Part shown: positions 5,145 through 6,483 of the stretch, piece by piece
Layout: every line of letters begins with the position of its first letter
Position numbering within the stretch: position 1 is the first letter of the stretch
From: Coleofasciculus sp. S288
GTDB lineage: Bacteria > Cyanobacteriota > Cyanobacteriia > Cyanobacteriales > Coleofasciculaceae
NCBI GenBank assembly: GCA_020216575.1
Contig: JAIUYC010000230.1
Coordinates: 1-6,483 of the forward strand
DNA: 6,483 nucleotides
Direction of reading: 5' to 3'
Made by a program: the position numbers and the translations under genes
The notes under the pieces: generated by a model
Database searches by the model: none
Told to the model about the DNA's origin: nothing
What the model saw: the letters and a program-made list of their open reading frames with translations, nothing else

Positions 5145-6483
5145 TCAAACTGCGCCTAAGACTGTTAGCATTGCTCTCTGAGCTGGGGTCAAACCTGTAG
5201 CGCCTTCAACTCTCATTCCCTCGTAAGGTCTTCTGGCTCTCAGTGTTGCTAAGCAAGTCTCTGTATGTGTACTCCAAATCCGAATCGTTTCATCTTCACT
5301 AGCGCTGGCAAGCTTTAAACCATCAGGACTAAGGGCAATTGCCCAGATCCAATTAGTATGTCCTCTCAATGTATTCAGGCAAGTTCCCTCAAAACTATCC
5401 CAGATTTTCACTGTTTGGTCGCAGCTACCGCTGGCAATCTTTCGCCCATCTGGGTAAAAAGCAACAGACATTACCCAACCCATATGTCCCTCTAGCGTGT
5501 GAATACACTTGCCTTGTGCAACATCCCAAATTTTGATTGTTTGATCCAAACTGGCACTCGCAAGCAGCTGACCGTCTGGGCTAAACGCGATCGCACCGAC
5601 TCTGGCTGAGTGTTCCTTCAATGTTTTGATGCACTCACCGCGACGTAAATCCCAAAGTTTAATCGTGTGGTCGTCACTGCCACTCGCCAAAATGGTTCCT
5701 TGAGGATTGAAGCGTACTGCGGCTACGCGATCGCTGTGTCCCTCTAAGGTTTGGCGGCACTCGCCAGTACCCATATCCCAAAGCTTGATAGTTTGGTCAA
5801 AACTACTGCTAGCTAGGGTCATTCCATCAGGGCTGAAGTTGAGTGACCAGACTTCATTGGTATGTCCCTCAAGGACACGAACGCACCCACCATGACTGAG
5901 GTTCCAGATTTTGATGGTTGTATCCTCACTACCGCTGGCAAGCATTTCGCCATTAGGATGGAAGGCAACCGCTGGTAGACCTCTAGTGTGTCCCTTTAGC
6001 TCCCACAAACACTTTCCACTACTCGCATCCCAAACTCGTAAGGTTCGGTCTTTGTGTCCGGTAGCGATCGCCTGACCGGTTGGACTGAAAGCAACTGTCT
6101 TCACCCAATTGGTATAACCCTGAATATTAGCAACGCAGTGACCGTTACTCACTTGCCATAACCGGATAGTTTGATCTTCGCTGCTACTGGCAAGGGTTTG
6201 ACCGTCTGGACTGAAGGATATACCCCAAACTCTACTGCTGTGTCCTTGGAGGGTATGAAGACAGGTGTGGGTTTCGACATCCCAAATTCTAATCGTTTGG
6301 TCTTCTGAGCAACTAGCAACTTGTTTACCATCAGGACTCCAAAAGGCTTTCCAGATCCATTGGGTATGACTTCTGAGGATACAAAGACATTTTGCATCTG
6401 GAAGACGCCAAATTCTGATTGTGCGATCGCAGCTAGCGCTAACTAATCGTTCTCCATCAGGACTAAACTGAACCGATCCGACC
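5145..6483 (-). CDS. WD40-repeat protein, C-terminal part (5' end outside window)
   Basis: The frame is open from the window edge to the TGA at 5145-5147, giving 445 visible residues. The GTG at 6152 is an internal Val inside a WD repeat, not a start. Ten WD40 blades of about 42 residues are visible (the first partial), each with an FSPDG-like turn, an (A/S)S(G/A)S.D.T(I/V) strand and a closing (K/R)(I/L)W, for example EDTTIKIWNL and DQTIKLWDM. Ten visible blades exceed one seven-bladed propeller, so the full protein probably has two propellers acting as a protein-interaction scaffold. The last 29 residues (RRPYEGMRVEGATGLTPAQR, then AMLTVLGAV) are a variant of the YEGMNITGVTGLTEAQ...LGA tail that closes many cyanobacterial WD40 proteins. 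Such proteins often carry an N-terminal NB-ARC/STAND NTPase or protease domain, but that part is not visible. HIP1 sites lie at 5587, 5727, 6064 and 6423. Confidence 0.93.
   Translation of the reverse strand, partial: VGSVQFSPDGERLVSASCDRTIRIWRLPDAKCLCILRSHTQWIWKAFWSPDGKQVASCSEDQTIRIWDVETHTCLHTLQGHSSRVWGISFSPDGQTLASSSEDQTIRLWQVSNGHCVANIQGYTNWVKTVAFSPTGQAIATGHKDRTLRVWDASSGKCLWELKGHTRGLPAVAFHPNGEMLASGSEDTTIKIWNLSHGGCVRVLEGHTNEVWSLNFSPDGMTLASSSFDQTIKLWDMGTGECRQTLEGHSDRVAAVRFNPQGTILASGSDDHTIKLWDLRRGECIKTLKEHSARVGAIAFSPDGQLLASASLDQTIKIWDVAQGKCIHTLEGHMGWVMSVAFYPDGRKIASGSCDQTVKIWDSFEGTCLNTLRGHTNWIWAIALSPDGLKLASASEDETIRIWSTHTETCLATLRARRPYEGMRVEGATGLTPAQRAMLTVLGAV

Noticed and set aside
6149..6397. 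Minus-strand 82-codon frame and an apparent WD40 start at 6152
   Set aside because: The WD40 frame continues unbroken upstream of 6152 through three more repeats to the window edge. The 82-codon frame is an out-of-frame shadow.

Overview
The window looks like cyanobacterial chromosome or large plasmid, most likely from a filamentous, repeat-rich lineage. Three things point that way. There are seven perfect HIP1 octamers (GCGATCGC). A long WD40 protein ends in the YEGM...GLT.AQ...LGA tail typical of cyanobacterial WD40 proteins. There is also a small acidic antitoxin of the 'MTELLEKAIAKLK' kind that is common in these genomes. No rRNA, tRNA, CRISPR array or transposase gene was seen.

Layout. 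At the left edge (3-791, +) lies an unrecognised 262-residue protein whose true start may be outside the window. It converges on a long carotenoid-oxygenase-family protein (886-3105, -) that keeps four plausible iron-ligand histidines but is much larger than the usual family member. Immediately upstream of that gene on the same strand is a wrecked type II toxin-antitoxin module. Its antitoxin (3194-3412, -) has a TAG in the middle. Its toxin (start GTG at 3197) keeps only about 13 recognisable codons before losing similarity, yet that frame stays open and stops exactly on the oxygenase start codon (ATGA overlap). Next come an exported protein with a signal peptide, a Gln/Pro linker and a LecA-like C-terminal beta-sandwich (3494-4594, -), and a 550-base gap. 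The gap holds an 11-base tandem repeat, a possible decayed reading frame, and a 16-base perfect inverted repeat of the kind scattered through cyanobacterial intergenic DNA. The right edge is the C-terminal part of a tandem WD40-repeat protein (5145 to beyond 6483, -).

The genes do not form an obvious pathway. Apart from the left-edge gene, everything runs on the minus strand, but gaps of 81 to 550 bases separate the WD40, exported-protein and toxin-antitoxin/oxygenase units, so they are probably separately transcribed. The tightest coupling is antitoxin remnant, toxin remnant, then oxygenase, joined by GTGA and ATGA overlaps. This is the most unusual structure in the window. It suggests that a deletion or insertion placed the oxygenase behind a toxin-antitoxin leader.
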